Positions 10,814-22,700 of a stretch of 64,000 nucleotides of DNA are shown piece by piece. The position numbers and the translations under genes are program-made. The notes beneath the pieces were generated by a model, which did no database searches, was not told the DNA's origin, and saw only the letters and a list, made by a program, of their open reading frames with translations. The stretch's first letter is position 1. The number at the start of each line of letters is the position of its first letter. The stretch comes from Sphaerolaimus hirsutus (lineage: Eukaryota > Nematoda > Chromadorea > Monhysterida > Sphaerolaimidae): the NCBI GenBank assembly GCA_964036195.1, contig OZ038456.1, positions 9,796,001-9,860,000 on the forward strand. Direction: 5' to 3'.

Positions 10814-11238
10814 GGGGCACTCCCAGACCCTGTAAAAGACCCTGTAAAGTGTAAAAGACCCTGTAAAGTGTAAAAGACCCTGTAAAATGTCATGTGTCAT
10901 GTAAGAGACCCTGTCAAATGTCATGTGTCATGTAAAAGACCCTGTTAAGTGTCAAATGTCATGTAAAAGACACTGTAAAGTGTCATGTGTATCCAAATCT
11001 TATTGCGTCATATCCAATTCTTATATTTTTTGTATCCAAATCTTATTTTTGACATAAGATTTGGATACAAAAGTATAAGATTTGGATACGATAAAATAAG
11101 ATTTGGATACACATGACACATTACAGGGCATTTTGCATGACATTTTACACTTGACAGGGTATTTTATGTGATACATGAAATTTTACAGGGTCTTTTACAC
11201 TTTACAGGGTTTTTTACAGGGTCTGGGAGATGCACCAG
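10814..11238. mobile_element. Family-1 element in reverse orientation
   Basis: Left end GGGGCACTCCCAGACCCTG, right end CAGGGTCTGGGAGATGCACCAG. The interior has tandem AAAGACCCTGTAAAGTGT and a central GTATCCAAATCT hairpin. The flanks (after an acceptor-like CACAG at about 10761, and 11239-11363) read open in one frame, but the left junction has GG instead of GT. It is therefore unclear whether this copy is spliced. Confidence 0.65.
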
Positions 11239-11469
11239 GTGGTGATGCTGAGGTAGTGCCACAACAAAGTTCAATGCAGCAAATAAATTTTGACCGTGCG
11301 TGTGAGAGTACATCAGCTCGACACAGAGGCTATGCGTACTTCATTATACGCAAGTTTTTTTCATGACAGATTTGACATGTCTACAGAATGTATGTAGGAA
11401 AAGCAATTGCCATTGTACAACAATTGCTGCAAAAATATTTTTTTTGTGGCGATTGTACTTTTATTTTAC

Positions 11470-11470
11470 C

Positions 11471-11513
<43 letters not shown>

Positions 11514-11582
11514 CAATATATAAAAATAAAAAAAATATAATATATAATAATATATAATATTTTATATAGGCATACAAAATAT

Positions 11583-11613
<31 letters not shown>

Positions 11614-11720
11614 ATATTTTTTATGCCTATATAAAAATGCCTATATACATGTTGCATGCAGTTTATATATATATAAAGATATATACACATACATAAATGC
11701 ATACACAAACTGGTGGAATA
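11470..11720. repeat. TA microsatellite and AT-palindromes
   Basis: Runs of TATATA (about 11473-11510 and 11583-11605) with flanking AT-only inverted repeats. The interval 11240-11830 has no other recognisable feature. Confidence 0.8.
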
Positions 11721-11834
11721 TATAAATGAGAAAATCACTTAATTGTAAATATCTTACAAATCCCACATGCCACCTGTTAGGCTCTCATCTTGTGTGAGGG
11801 TGCCCCCAAGTCTTTACTATATATACCCTGGGGG

Positions 11835-13770
11835 TAGGGTGTCAAATTTCCGTTTCCGTTTTCCGTTTCCGCCTTTCCGCAGGAGAATTTTTTACCTTTT
11901 CGTTTTCCGTTTTCCGGCAGCCGAAAAATTTTTACCTTTCCGTTTTCCGTTTTCCAGCAGCCAGAAAATTTTTACCTTTCCGTTTTCCGTTTTCCGGCAG
12001 CTGAAAATTTTTTACCTTTCCGTTTCCGTTTTTCCGGCCCATTTTTCCGTTTTCCGGCTGAAAAATTTTTACCTTTCCGTTTCCGTTTTACCAGGCAATT
12101 TTTCCATTTTCAGGCTCGATTTTCAGTTTTCTGGCATTTTTCCATTGTTTTTCCAATCTGTATTTATCTTCAATTGGCTCATCCCATTGTGTTGTTTTTG
12201 TCTCTTGGAGCAGCATTGACAACTGGGATTTCAGGGTCAGTGAAACAGGTGCTGTGAACCCAATTGGGTCATATGCTGACACCAATAATTTATTCAAGTT
12301 TCATCTGGTTGGTGTTGTGATGCTGTCAATTTGCAATTTTGGTGTTGATATTGCCAGCATGTCCGTTTGGTGATTTTATTTCATGCCCATTACTGCGACA
12401 ATTTTATTCACCTTTTACTCCTGTCGTTTTCTGCTATTTCATTTATGACTGATCTGGAGTTTGACAGCCATTCCCTCATGTTCATAGAACATTGGTTAAA
12501 TAAAGCTTTGACTTTGTAATATAGTTCTAAAGCTTCAACTTCATTCGTGACACTCATGATGAAGTTATCGATGTAAATGTTGTTTATTATCATCGCCAAC
12601 TGGTTTTGTTCCCCTTCATTTTCTTCATATTCATTCATGTTGTTTATTGTCACATTTGAATGGTATTTTATGACTGCTCCCAAAATTGCTGGGCTGCAGA
12701 AAAGTCCAAACAGTATGCGTTTAAAACGAAGTACTATTAAGTTATTTTCAGTTACTGGTTTTGAGGCATCTTTCAGCCAGAAAAATTGTGTGTAGTCTCT
12801 AGCTCAGTCATGCAATCCTATTTGCAAAAATGCCTTTTCAATATCGGCAATTAATGCTAGATTGCCTGCCCTGAACCTCAGGAGTAGGCCCAGTGCTAAT
12901 GGTGTTGTAATTGGTCCTCTAAAAAGGCACTCGTTGAAACTGGGCTTTGCCCGGCGTGATTACTGGCTGGTGTGGCAGGTAATGAATCCCCTTGTTGTCT
13001 GTTTTGTCGTCACAGATCTCAATTATTCCCTTTCTAGTTGGTCGTCCAAAACTTTCCGGTATTGTTCGAATAAGTTTGGATCTTTGTTGAATCTTCTTAT
13101 CAGTGATTTAAACCACACCAAGGCTTCTGCTTTTCCCGTGGGCAGGTCACTGATACTCTCTTTATACGGCCAGTCAATATAGTATTGTTTGTTGTTGTTG
13201 TGAGTTTTATGCTATTTATTATCATCTCCTCTGCAATGTTGTCATCAATTGCATAGGGGTCATCAGTGATTCCCACTGCTTCTAGACTGTGAAATTGTTG
13301 TAGTGTTTCCTTTCCTATGGCCACTATGGCTACTTTTTGATGATTTTTTGTTGGTTCAGTTAAGCTTGAACTACAAGTTGAACGTGAAGTTACAGGCATG
13401 ATCCATAGTTGCAGAATGTACAGCTACCACAATCAAAGCCAAACAGGCAAACCTGCATGCAGGTTTTCCTTCTGCAAATTTGTCTATTACCATGCTAATT
13501 CCACTTTATTTTTTTCCGTTTCCGTGAAAATTTTGCTTTCCGTTTTCCGTTTTCCGGCATTTCATTTTTTCGTTTTCCGTTTTCTGGCCAACAATTTTTT
13601 TTTACCTTTCCGTTTTCCGTTTTCCGCTGAGTGAAATTTTTTTACCTTTCCGTTTTCCGTTTTCCGGCAGAATTTTTTTTTTTACCTTTCCGTTTTCCGT
13701 TTTCCGTAAAGTGAAAAAATTTTACCTTTCCGTTTTCCGTTTTCCGTAAAAAAATTTTTTTGACACCCTA
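11835..13770. mobile_element. hAT-like TAGGGTGTCAA element with BEL/Pao insert (copy A)
   Basis: The termini TAGGGTGTCAAATTTCC and TTTTTTTGACACCCTA are flanked by a perfect 8-bp TSD CCTGGGGG (11827-11834 and 13771-13778). The subterminal arms are arrays of TTTCCGTTTTCCGTTTTCCG. The centre (about 12090-13430) is a BEL/Pao pol piece on the minus strand. Same structure as 49041-51013, in opposite orientation. Confidence 0.8.
12088..13430 (-). pseudogene. BEL/Pao-type pol fragment carried by hAT-like copy A
   Basis: Minus-strand pieces homologous to 49342-50760, including IYIDNFIMSVTNEVEAL, KALFNQCSMNMREWL and AYDPIGFTAPVSL. The RT active-site box reads YIDN where YxDD is expected. A one-base loss near 13045 (AAAGGG against AAAAGGG-type text) breaks the frame here, a different lesion from the other copy. 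Confidence 0.75.
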
Positions 13771-13951
13771 CCTGGGGGGCACCCCCCTCAGGCCACCCTC
13801 AGGTCAGAAAATAAATTTTTTCGCATTTTTTCTGGAAAATATAAATGAGAATCCATACAAATTTTTGTTCCCGATGAAATTTAAATTTTAAATAATTTTT
13901 TTCTGGAAATATGAGACCAAAAAGTTTTTTTGACATTGGTAGATTGTAGGT

Positions 13952-14359
13952 TTGTGCAACTTTTCTACCCCCTCAGAACCCCCAGAAGCCCCACACAATG
14001 ATGGCGTTGTTGATCAAACCCAAAAATTTTTTGGGACAAAACATGGGTTTGTGAAAGTGCAAGATCCTCTGTTCATAGCTGTCTATGGAGCACATCTTGC
14101 CCAGATTTGGCTTCCTCAGTGTCAGGGGCAACAAATGGCCTCTCCTGAGCCTCGCTGTTGCACCCTGTATTTGTTTAAGGGCTGCGGTGAAAATGCCACC
14201 ATACAAAGAATTCACTCCCGTGACAGCGCGTCCGACGCCTGCAATGTCAGGATGCTGATGATGAAATGTTTGTGCCCATTGAATGTGGGCACTAACTACA
14301 TATGTGTTAAAAACGTATGGGGGACAATGGGCAATATGCCCTGTGGGGAGTGTAAATGA
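13952..14359 (+). CDS. Possible cysteine-rich terminal exon
   Basis: Open to TGA at 14357-14359. The last 85 residues are Cys-rich (PRCCTLYLFKGCGE, MMKCLCPLNVG, NMPCGECK) and the base composition is more balanced than the flanks. Acceptor-like CCCCTCAG at about 13970 and CCTCAG at about 14119. I recognise no domain. It could be the 3' exon of a secreted protein or a decayed piece. 14360-14858 shows no gene. Confidence 0.35.
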   Translation: MCNFSTPSEPPEAPHNDGVVDQTQKFFGTKHGFVKVQDPLFIAVYGAHLAQIWLPQCQGQQMASPEPRCCTLYLFKGCGENATIQRIHSRDSASDACNVRMLMMKCLCPLNVGTNYICVKNVWGTMGNMPCGECK

Positions 14360-14858
14360 ACTGGATAGATGACATGGTCATATTCAAAAAGCAAGAAAAT
14401 GTATTTAAATGTCATTCATCTGTATCACACCGATGCATGACATTCAAAATCAATGCATACATATCTAAGAAGCCCATGTCCAGCCCATTTTGGGGCCGTT
14501 TTTTCTGTGGGGGGCCATGGGGGTGGTGAAATACACCCCCCAACAAATTCACCATCGAAAATTGTCATCATGGGTGATTCTCAACGTTTTTCTCTCAAAA
14601 ATTTGCAAACACAAGAGTATCCAGAGCTTGTGTCGGCAGCGCACCAAAAAATTGGTGCGCACTTTCCCGCAGTGGTATTTTGTGTGGAATTTAGGTAATT
14701 CTCATTTATATTTTCCACAAAAAAATATTTATCAATCAGTGACGGAAGAATGGGGGGTCGTCGGGGGTGCGAATTGGCAATAATATAAATAAATGTTGGG
14801 GGCACCCCCATCCCCCACAACAAATGGCAGAAAAATTTGGCTGTAGGTTGTTCCATGG

Positions 14859-15487
14859 GGCCAGATTTAATACTCCCTACAGATTTGCAGGGTAGGGCGT
14901 ACGCCCGACAGATTTTTTAAAGTTTCGCCGCATCGACGCACATGCACCGAGAGCAAGGCGGTTCGTAAAATATACGAAACCATCCCTTAAGGTTGCCGAT
15001 ATTGCAATATGACGTATATCACTTCGATTTTGGCCCGGAAATCACGATTTCGTCATTTCTCGGCCGTCTGCCAATTCGTTTTTTATTTTATTTTGTCGGG
15101 CGGGTTACTCGCATAGGTCACGCTTTTGTGTAGTCAGGTGGTCACTTTTTTAGTGTTCACTGTCTGCAACCGAAACCATGAGGGCAGCGACAAGAAAGAA
15201 ATGCATGCACGAGCGTACAAAAGCGCGACTTATGCGAGTAACCTGCCCGACAAAATAAAATAAAAAACGAATTGGCAGACGGCCACGAAATGACGAAATC
15301 GTGATTTCCGAGCCAAAATCGAAGCGATAACCGTCAGATTGCAATATCGGCGACGTTAAGGGATAGTTTAGTGTATTTTATGAACCGCCTTGCTCTCGGT
15401 GCATGTGCGTTGATGCGGCTGAACTTTGAAAAATCTATCGGGCGTACGCCCTACCCTACAAATCTGTAGGGAGTATTAAATCTGGCC
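14859..15487. mobile_element. Near-perfect long palindrome MITE
   Basis: Arms of about 250-290 bp starting GGCCAGATTTAATACTCCC and ending in its inverse. They include GGGCGTACGCCC and CCGATATTGCAATATGACG. A 5-bp repeat CATGG flanks it (14854-14858 and 15488-15492). A broken half copy lies at about 36944-37720. Confidence 0.75.
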
Positions 15488-16028
15488 CATGGGAATATCT
15501 GGAAAAAGGACATATCAAATTTCTCATTCAAATGTTCCACCATTTTACATACATATAACTAAGTGTAGGAAGAACACTCAAAAATGTAATACTCATATCA
15601 GATATTGTAGACTGAAATTTTTACTGGCAAATTAACACAGTGATAAAAAGACAAGCTCCTTAACATTTAAAAAGATTAGCCGGTAAATAGAATAGACAAA
15701 AGGTAAATAGAAACAAGCCCACAATAAAATTCTAATAAATTCACCTAATAATTCAGCTAATAATAAACATGCTGGATATTGGAGAAAGCATTGTTGTAAA
15801 AATACTGGTATTTTTGGAAGGCATAAGCATAAGCATACCATATGTCCTCAAAATATGCAAAATTTCATTGACCTGCTTGACAATCAGATGCTTCAACTGT
15901 TCAATGTCCATCATTTTGGGCAGCTGTGGACTGTAGACTTTGTCCTTCACATAGCCCCAATGAAGAAGTTGATTCACTGTGCTTCACATTCAGACATAAA
16001 AATCTTGTGATATGAAACCATTCCCTTA

Positions 16029-16554
16029 CCGTATTTCTCCAATCAAAGCACCCCTGGTGCTTTACAAAATTGGTGCACTTTTCGAAGTACTTTTCAAGTG
16101 TCGTTTATAGCACCCTGGTGCAATGCAAATCACAGGGTGTTATACTATGTTTTGTTATATATTGATCTTGTGTGATCTTTTGTTCTTTTGTGATCGTGAT
16201 GGTAAGGTTGAATTGGCAATATTCCAACGCCCCACAAATATCGGAACACAAGCGCTTTCAACACTTCAAGTTGCTCTGGCTAATTAAACCAGAAGCGTTT
16301 GATGTAGTCGCAGCATGCGATTAAATAGTCATATGTGTGCTAAAACAATGCCGCGCACCATGTAAAAAAATTATAATGCAACAGATGGTCTTCCGACTTT
16401 TGCTCTCTGCAATATTATTTACGCTACACAGATGATCACCAAATTTTTTTCAGATGAGAAGTAAAGCACCCGGGTGCTTTACATGGAACATTTTGCACAG
16501 CATAGCACCCTGGGAGCTTTGAACGGGGGGGGTGCTTTGATTGGAGAAATACGG
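16029..16554. mobile_element. CCGTATTT superfamily MITE, AAGCACCC subtype
   Basis: TA-flanked ends CCGTATTTCTCCAATCAAAG and CTTTGATTGGAGAAATACGG. The word AGCACCCTGGTGC recurs inside. The preceding 15490-16026 has no recognised gene. Confidence 0.7.
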
Positions 16555-16723
16555 TAGCACAACAAATGGGGTACATTTATCTACTGCCATGCCAAATTTG
16601 AGCACTCTTCATTTCAACTTTACGGGTTGGGAGGAGATTGAAACCATGCACCTGACGTGCGCCACCTGGTACATATAACTGATTTTTACACTACAAAAAT
16701 ATCCCTTTACATTGGATGTGTAG

Positions 16724-19700
16724 CTACGGATGGATATGTATACCGGATCAATGTTGATGACCACAGCGTGACCAGGCTGTCAGATATACCAACGGAGTAT
16801 AGAAGGCATTATTCAGGTGCCATACCCAGACCCTGTAAAAGACCCTGTAAAGTGTAAAAGACCCTGTAAAAAGTCATGTGTCATGTAAAAGACCCTGTGA
16901 TGTGTCATGTGTATTCAAATATTATTTTATCATATCCAAATCTTATGTTTTGGTATCCAAATCCATAACCAAAATTTGGATACCAAAACATAAGATTTGG
17001 ATATGATAAAATAAGATTTGGATACACAACATGACACCTTACAGGGACCTTCACATGACACATGACTTTTTACAGGGTCTTTTACACTTAACAGGGTCTT
17101 TTACACTTTACAGGGTCTTTTACAGGGTCTGGGAGTGCCCCCAGGTGGGACTCAAATACCTGGTGGAAGAGTACTGTTCTGTGGTGGACAAATGGATTTT
17201 ACTTATGTTGGTGTTGTGACCTGCTTCGTGTATGTTTTGTTTGATGTTGAATCTTTTCTGTACAATCACTTTATATACACTAGATTTTCAGATACTGGCT
17301 GGAAACTGGTGCAGTTGCATGGGCACCAAGTCTTCTTGGATCAGCGCGCTGGTGGCACGCACTGGCATATTATCATGGAAGGATATACTCAATTGGAGGG
17401 AGTACTGGTGCGATAGACAACGGTTAGTGTATAGAAATGCTATGAGTTTTTCAGTGAGCCGGTGAGGATTACCGTATTTCTCCCAGTAAACCACCTGGGT
17501 GTTATACAAAACCAAGGCACTTTTCAGTGACCTCTTTTAAAAACTTGTATAATGCCTGGATATTCAATCATTCGGGAGGGGGGTGTTCTGCATGGGAAAT
17601 TTTGGCTTTCATATTTACATAAATATTTTTTGTTTCCAGCATGCAGCGAATTCAATGAAAAATGTGCATAATGTGGAATAACAATTCATCCCGCAATGCA
17701 CAAAATTCAAAAAGTTCAAATGTAGTGGACGTTCATTACTGTGCAGCTCGATTTATCATGTAAAAATTCTAACTCTGCTTTAAGTTTTTGAAACTAAGCA
17801 TAGCGCTATAAAGCTGTGTAACGCCCTGGGCGTTGTGCACGGGGGGGGCGCAGTTTACATGGAAAAATATGGTAGTGATGTGGCATTTAAAGGGAATATC
17901 GTGCTATGGGTGCCATTCAAAACAACAATAACAGGTGCTAAGAGCTTAAAAGGGATATCTGACACCAATGTCCATGCAACAAATGATGTGACTTGCATTC
18001 TAAAAATCTCTGGGAGATTTATATTTAAAAAGTCTCAGAAAATATCATTAATAGCACATTTTATTATATCTATAGATTTTATTATATTTTCTGAGATTTT
18101 TCAGAGATATTTAATTATATTTCTTATTTCTGTGGGAGAAAATATAAAAAATCGCTCTGAAGTCACTTTTTGAAAACTTTTGCGACAATTTTCGTACTTT
18201 TTGCCCATTATCACCTTCAAATCTACCACAATCCATGCTTTTTGCACTTATTTTTGGCTATACATGTGCTACAAATTGGTGACGGCTGCCCTACACCCGA
18301 GTTGGACTTCCTGACATTCACTTCCCGGCAGTTGAATTACATTTTGTCTTGTCGGGAGCCTGACGTGTAGGGTAGGGCAACTGTAAAAAATTTGTTGGGA
18401 GGCTGCCCGATTTCGGGTGCATTGCGTGCACGTAGGGCGCATTTCGCAAGAACTAAATGTGGCCCCAGGACAATCCAATGCAAAATGATGTGATGCGAGA
18501 TGACAAAAACTTATGCAACAGACCAATATTGCTGACAATTGCAAAGGTCACAAGGTAGCGTTTATTTAAATGTCTTCACAGGTGTGACATCACTGGATCA
18601 AAATTTGCAAGCATGGCGTACTGAACCTTCCCTCAAACAAGTAAGGTTGCATATCCAGGCTGCTGCAGAAGTGTACCATGGTAAACTCTTTGTCTGTGGT
18701 TCAGAGTACCGGAACGATTGTGAAATGTTGGTTTGATAGCAGATTTGTACAAATACAGGTATTTTTGGAAAATGTGTCATGTGAGCATCTTTTCATAAGG
18801 TTGAGTGTTTATTTTCAATCATTTTTAAAATACCGTATTTGCTTGAATAGTTCCCCCCTTGAATAATTCCCCCCTTGAATAATCCCCTTCTTAAATGGGT
18901 GAGGAAAAAATTCCCCCCTCGAATAATCCCCCCACACATGAACTAAAAATGGAATGTAGGTAAATACATGCACATTTGATAAATGAATTTAAAGCATTTG
19001 ATAAATGTGTTGTTTTGTTAATGAAGCATATTTTGCAAAATGAATTTATAGATATACCCCAGCGACATTACACCTTACAATGAGATATACCATATCCCAT
19101 CTGAATAAAATAAAAAATAAATTAAAAATTTCATTATATTTGTCAAACCAATTTGATAAATATTCTGAAAAAAATTTATGTTTGTTCTTTCATTCAGATG
19201 GGATATGGTTGATTTCATTGTAAGGTGTAATGTCGCTGGAGTATACATGCTTTAAAACTTTGATGAAATAATAATTCCCCCCCTTGAATAATTCCCCCCT
19301 CAAATAATCCCCCCTCAAAAAAGTCTGACGAAATAGTAATTCCCCAGGAGGGATTATTCAAGCAGATACTGTACTTGAATGTAAATAAAACAAAGAGGTA
19401 AAAAACAGTAATAGTCAGCAGAGTGCACTGAGTGAGTTTCATTTATCATCATTTAGCATTTCATGAGTTGATGGAATAAATTCATACAATAAATAAAGTC
19501 CATGTTTTCCTGAAACTTCTGGGGGAAAATTATCCCCCCCCCCCTTGAATAACTCCCCCTCAGAAACTCCGATGAAAGATAACTCCACTGGTGCCAGTCC
19601 AAGCCCTGTAAAGTGTAAAGTAAAGTGTCAAATATAAAGTCAAATGCAAAGTAATGTGTCAAATGTCATGCAAAGTTTCAAATGTAAAGTAAAATGTTAT

Positions 19701-22700
19701 CAACTGTGTATCCAAATGTGGGTGTCAAATTTCCAATTTCTGTTTTCAGTTTCTGTTTTCTGCAGGCAAATTTTTTCATTTTCTATTCAATTTTCCAGCT
19801 GCTGATGTTTTCCATTTTCTGGCCACTAATTTTTTTACCGTTTCCATTTTTCCGGCTCATTTTCCATTTTCCGGCAAAATTTTCAGTTTTTCCGCCTTTT
19901 TTCTGTCTTCCAGCTAAATTTTCAGTTTTTCCGCCTTTTTCCATTTTCCAGTTAAATTTTCTGTCTTTCCGCCTCATATTCCTTTTTACCGCTCAATTGT
20001 CTGTTTTCTGTTTCAGCCAAACTGGTAAACATGCATGCAGGTTTTCAATTATGTGATGTTTTTCTCCATTTTCCATCAGAATTTCAAATATTTTTTTACA
20101 TTTCCAGCAAATTTTTTCTCCATTGACTGGCTAATTTCAGTAATTTTTTCTATTTCAATGCAAATTTTATTTTCTGTTTCTGGTTTTCCAGTGGGAAATC
20201 TTCGAATGGTGCGGGGAGCATAACGCCTGTTGTATTCTGCTGTTATCAGTGATCACAGTAACTTTCTGGCCTTCCAAATAATCTGCAAATTGGCATAAAG
20301 CCCAACAGATACACATTGCTTCTAGTTTGTATGTGGGTGGGACAATTTTTTGAGATGTATGAGATGGGATGCAACTTTCCATTGTCCCCATACTGTGAAA
20401 GTACAGCACCAAGACCAATACCACTGGCATCCGTTTCCAGGACAAAACTACAGGGGTCATCGAAAATCGGATGAACGAGAATGGGTGCGGTTGAAAGTAA
20501 GTGCTTCAATGTATCCCAGGATGTCAGCATTTCCTCTGTCCACTCAAAGGGGTGGACCCATTCTTAGGAACGTGACCTTTCAAAACCTCATACAATGGTG
20601 CCAAAATCTGGCTGAAATTCGGGATGAAATGTGAATAGTAAATGCATTTGCCAAGGAACCATCGCAAATCCTGCTGCGTATGAACCTTGGGTTGTTCAAT
20701 CACTGCCCTGTACCTGACAGGCGCAAATGATATGCCTTTCTGTGATATCTGGTGACCTAAATATTTCAACTCTTCATGCAAAAAATTTACACTTTGCGGG
20801 TTGGATTTTCAAATTAGCCCACTGCAAGCATGCAAAAAGTCACCCCAGATGAGTAAAATGCTCATCAATAGTGAAACTGCTACACAAAATGTCATCAATG
20901 TATGCGCGCACCCACGGTGACGCCAGATGAATCTATGCAGGCACGGTTTACTGCCATAGAATTGCCGCCGCTACGTTCGCTTTCTACGGCTCAATTACCA
21001 GAAAAACCCAGCATGCCACAGTTTTCTAATATAAAAAATGAAGTTTTCCACGCACAAGCCGACCAGGCTGAACAGGCTGCACAAAGCGACCCCCGGGGGC
21101 TTCGTGACTTTACCAAAATGTCCAGTGACCCATTGGCTGCAATTCCACCTAATTTGCTACAATATTGGATGATAGCCAAACCGCATATCCTGGATAAAAT
21201 CCCAACGTTTTCAGGCAAAACCAATGTTCTCACTTTTGCTGAATGACGTTGAGCCATGCAAGTAGCTAGTTTATCAGTGGCTGAACCTGCTCTACTGAGA
21301 CATTTCTGGCTGGAAACATTCACTACAAAATTAAAAGGAGACACTTGCCAAGTACTCACTATGCTATTTGAGCCGGCAGATCTGTTTGAACATGCAAAAA
21401 TTTTAAAAGAGTTGGCAGGGGTGTTTAAGTATATAAAGAAGGTGTATTCTATAGCCGAATGGGATAATGCTTCCATGTTCCGTAATGAAACATAAATGGA
21501 TTTTTATTTGCGCCTGTTAGCTAAGGTGCAACTGATTTGTGTGAATCAATGAATTTCAATAAACAGTTGATTGAATGTTTAGTGTCAGTGAAATTATGGT
21601 ACAAATTTGATGAAACGAGATACGACAAATTTATTGTCGCTAATTTTAGAAATGCAATGAAGGTTAAGAAAATGCCCTTACTCCAATCGGTGCAACTCAT
21701 GGAGGACTACTTTCAAATGGTCAAAAAAACCAATGTGGGTACCTTCACCCGAAACACCCCCCACAATGCTGCAGCTGACCAACCCCCTGGACAATGTTCT
21801 GCCCACTTCACTGTCCAGAAAATTATCTCTACAAATGTGTCAAATCCATGGTGCCCGCATTTGAATCATGCAGGGCATCACGTGAGCGAGTGCCCGATAA
21901 GTCAATGCGAGCAAGAAATGTCAACTTCTAAAATAAACCCTGCCTCTCAGGCTCCGAAACCAGAGGGGTATGGCCAGGTGCACAAATATGGGCTGCCGCA
22001 TACTTCAGACGCCACTATGCCGCATGTGATGGCAAAAGCTGCCATGTACACCACTAACTCATGCTGCGAGAATGAACAGGAAAATTTGGATGTTGCACAC
22101 TCTAGTGAATCCACTCATTTGCAGCTGTATTGTGATGAGTTCAAAAATTGACTTGTCGCAGCATTTGAAAATGATTCTGGTTTTTCCCAGGATTGGGAAC
22201 AAAAATTTTGGGTGCAATTGCAAAACATCAACTCAACGCAGATGTTGCAGAGGACGCAGATGAATGTGTTCTACATTTATTCAACTCAGTATTCCCCGCT
22301 GGCGCCACTTCTGTTCCAGGAGATAGCTTTGAATTGGGAGATTTCTGTAACTAGTTCTGAGATTTCGAGTGAAAATGTGACAGTAGCTGGATTTACGAAT
22401 ACCACTGATGTGAATTATTTCAATGATTTGTGATTTCATGTTTATGATTCAATTGAACATACAGCCTGCACGTGCATTGGTAATGACCAGGGATATCTAT
22501 TAGTCGAAAAAAGCAATGGACTGCAGATATATGCCGATTTACGCGTCAAAAGTATTCCATGCGAAGTGGTTCTAGACACAGGGTGTACGTGAACAATAAT
22601 TCCGATTTAAATGCTCAGTAAATTAGTGCTAAAAGTGAATTTGGATTTAGACAAATATTTAAGACAAACAGATATCAAGGTGTATATGTTAAACAGGAAA

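Noticed and set aside
11460-11720. TA-rich stretch as a possible promoter or origin
   Set aside because: Simple microsatellite with AT palindromes and no adjacent gene start.
11767-12219. Frame of FPFSVFRQLKIFY repeats
   Set aside because: Translation of TTTCCGTTTTCCG subterminal arrays. The same applies to 13398-13634, 47137-47833, 49177-49413, 50629-51126 and 58382-58782.
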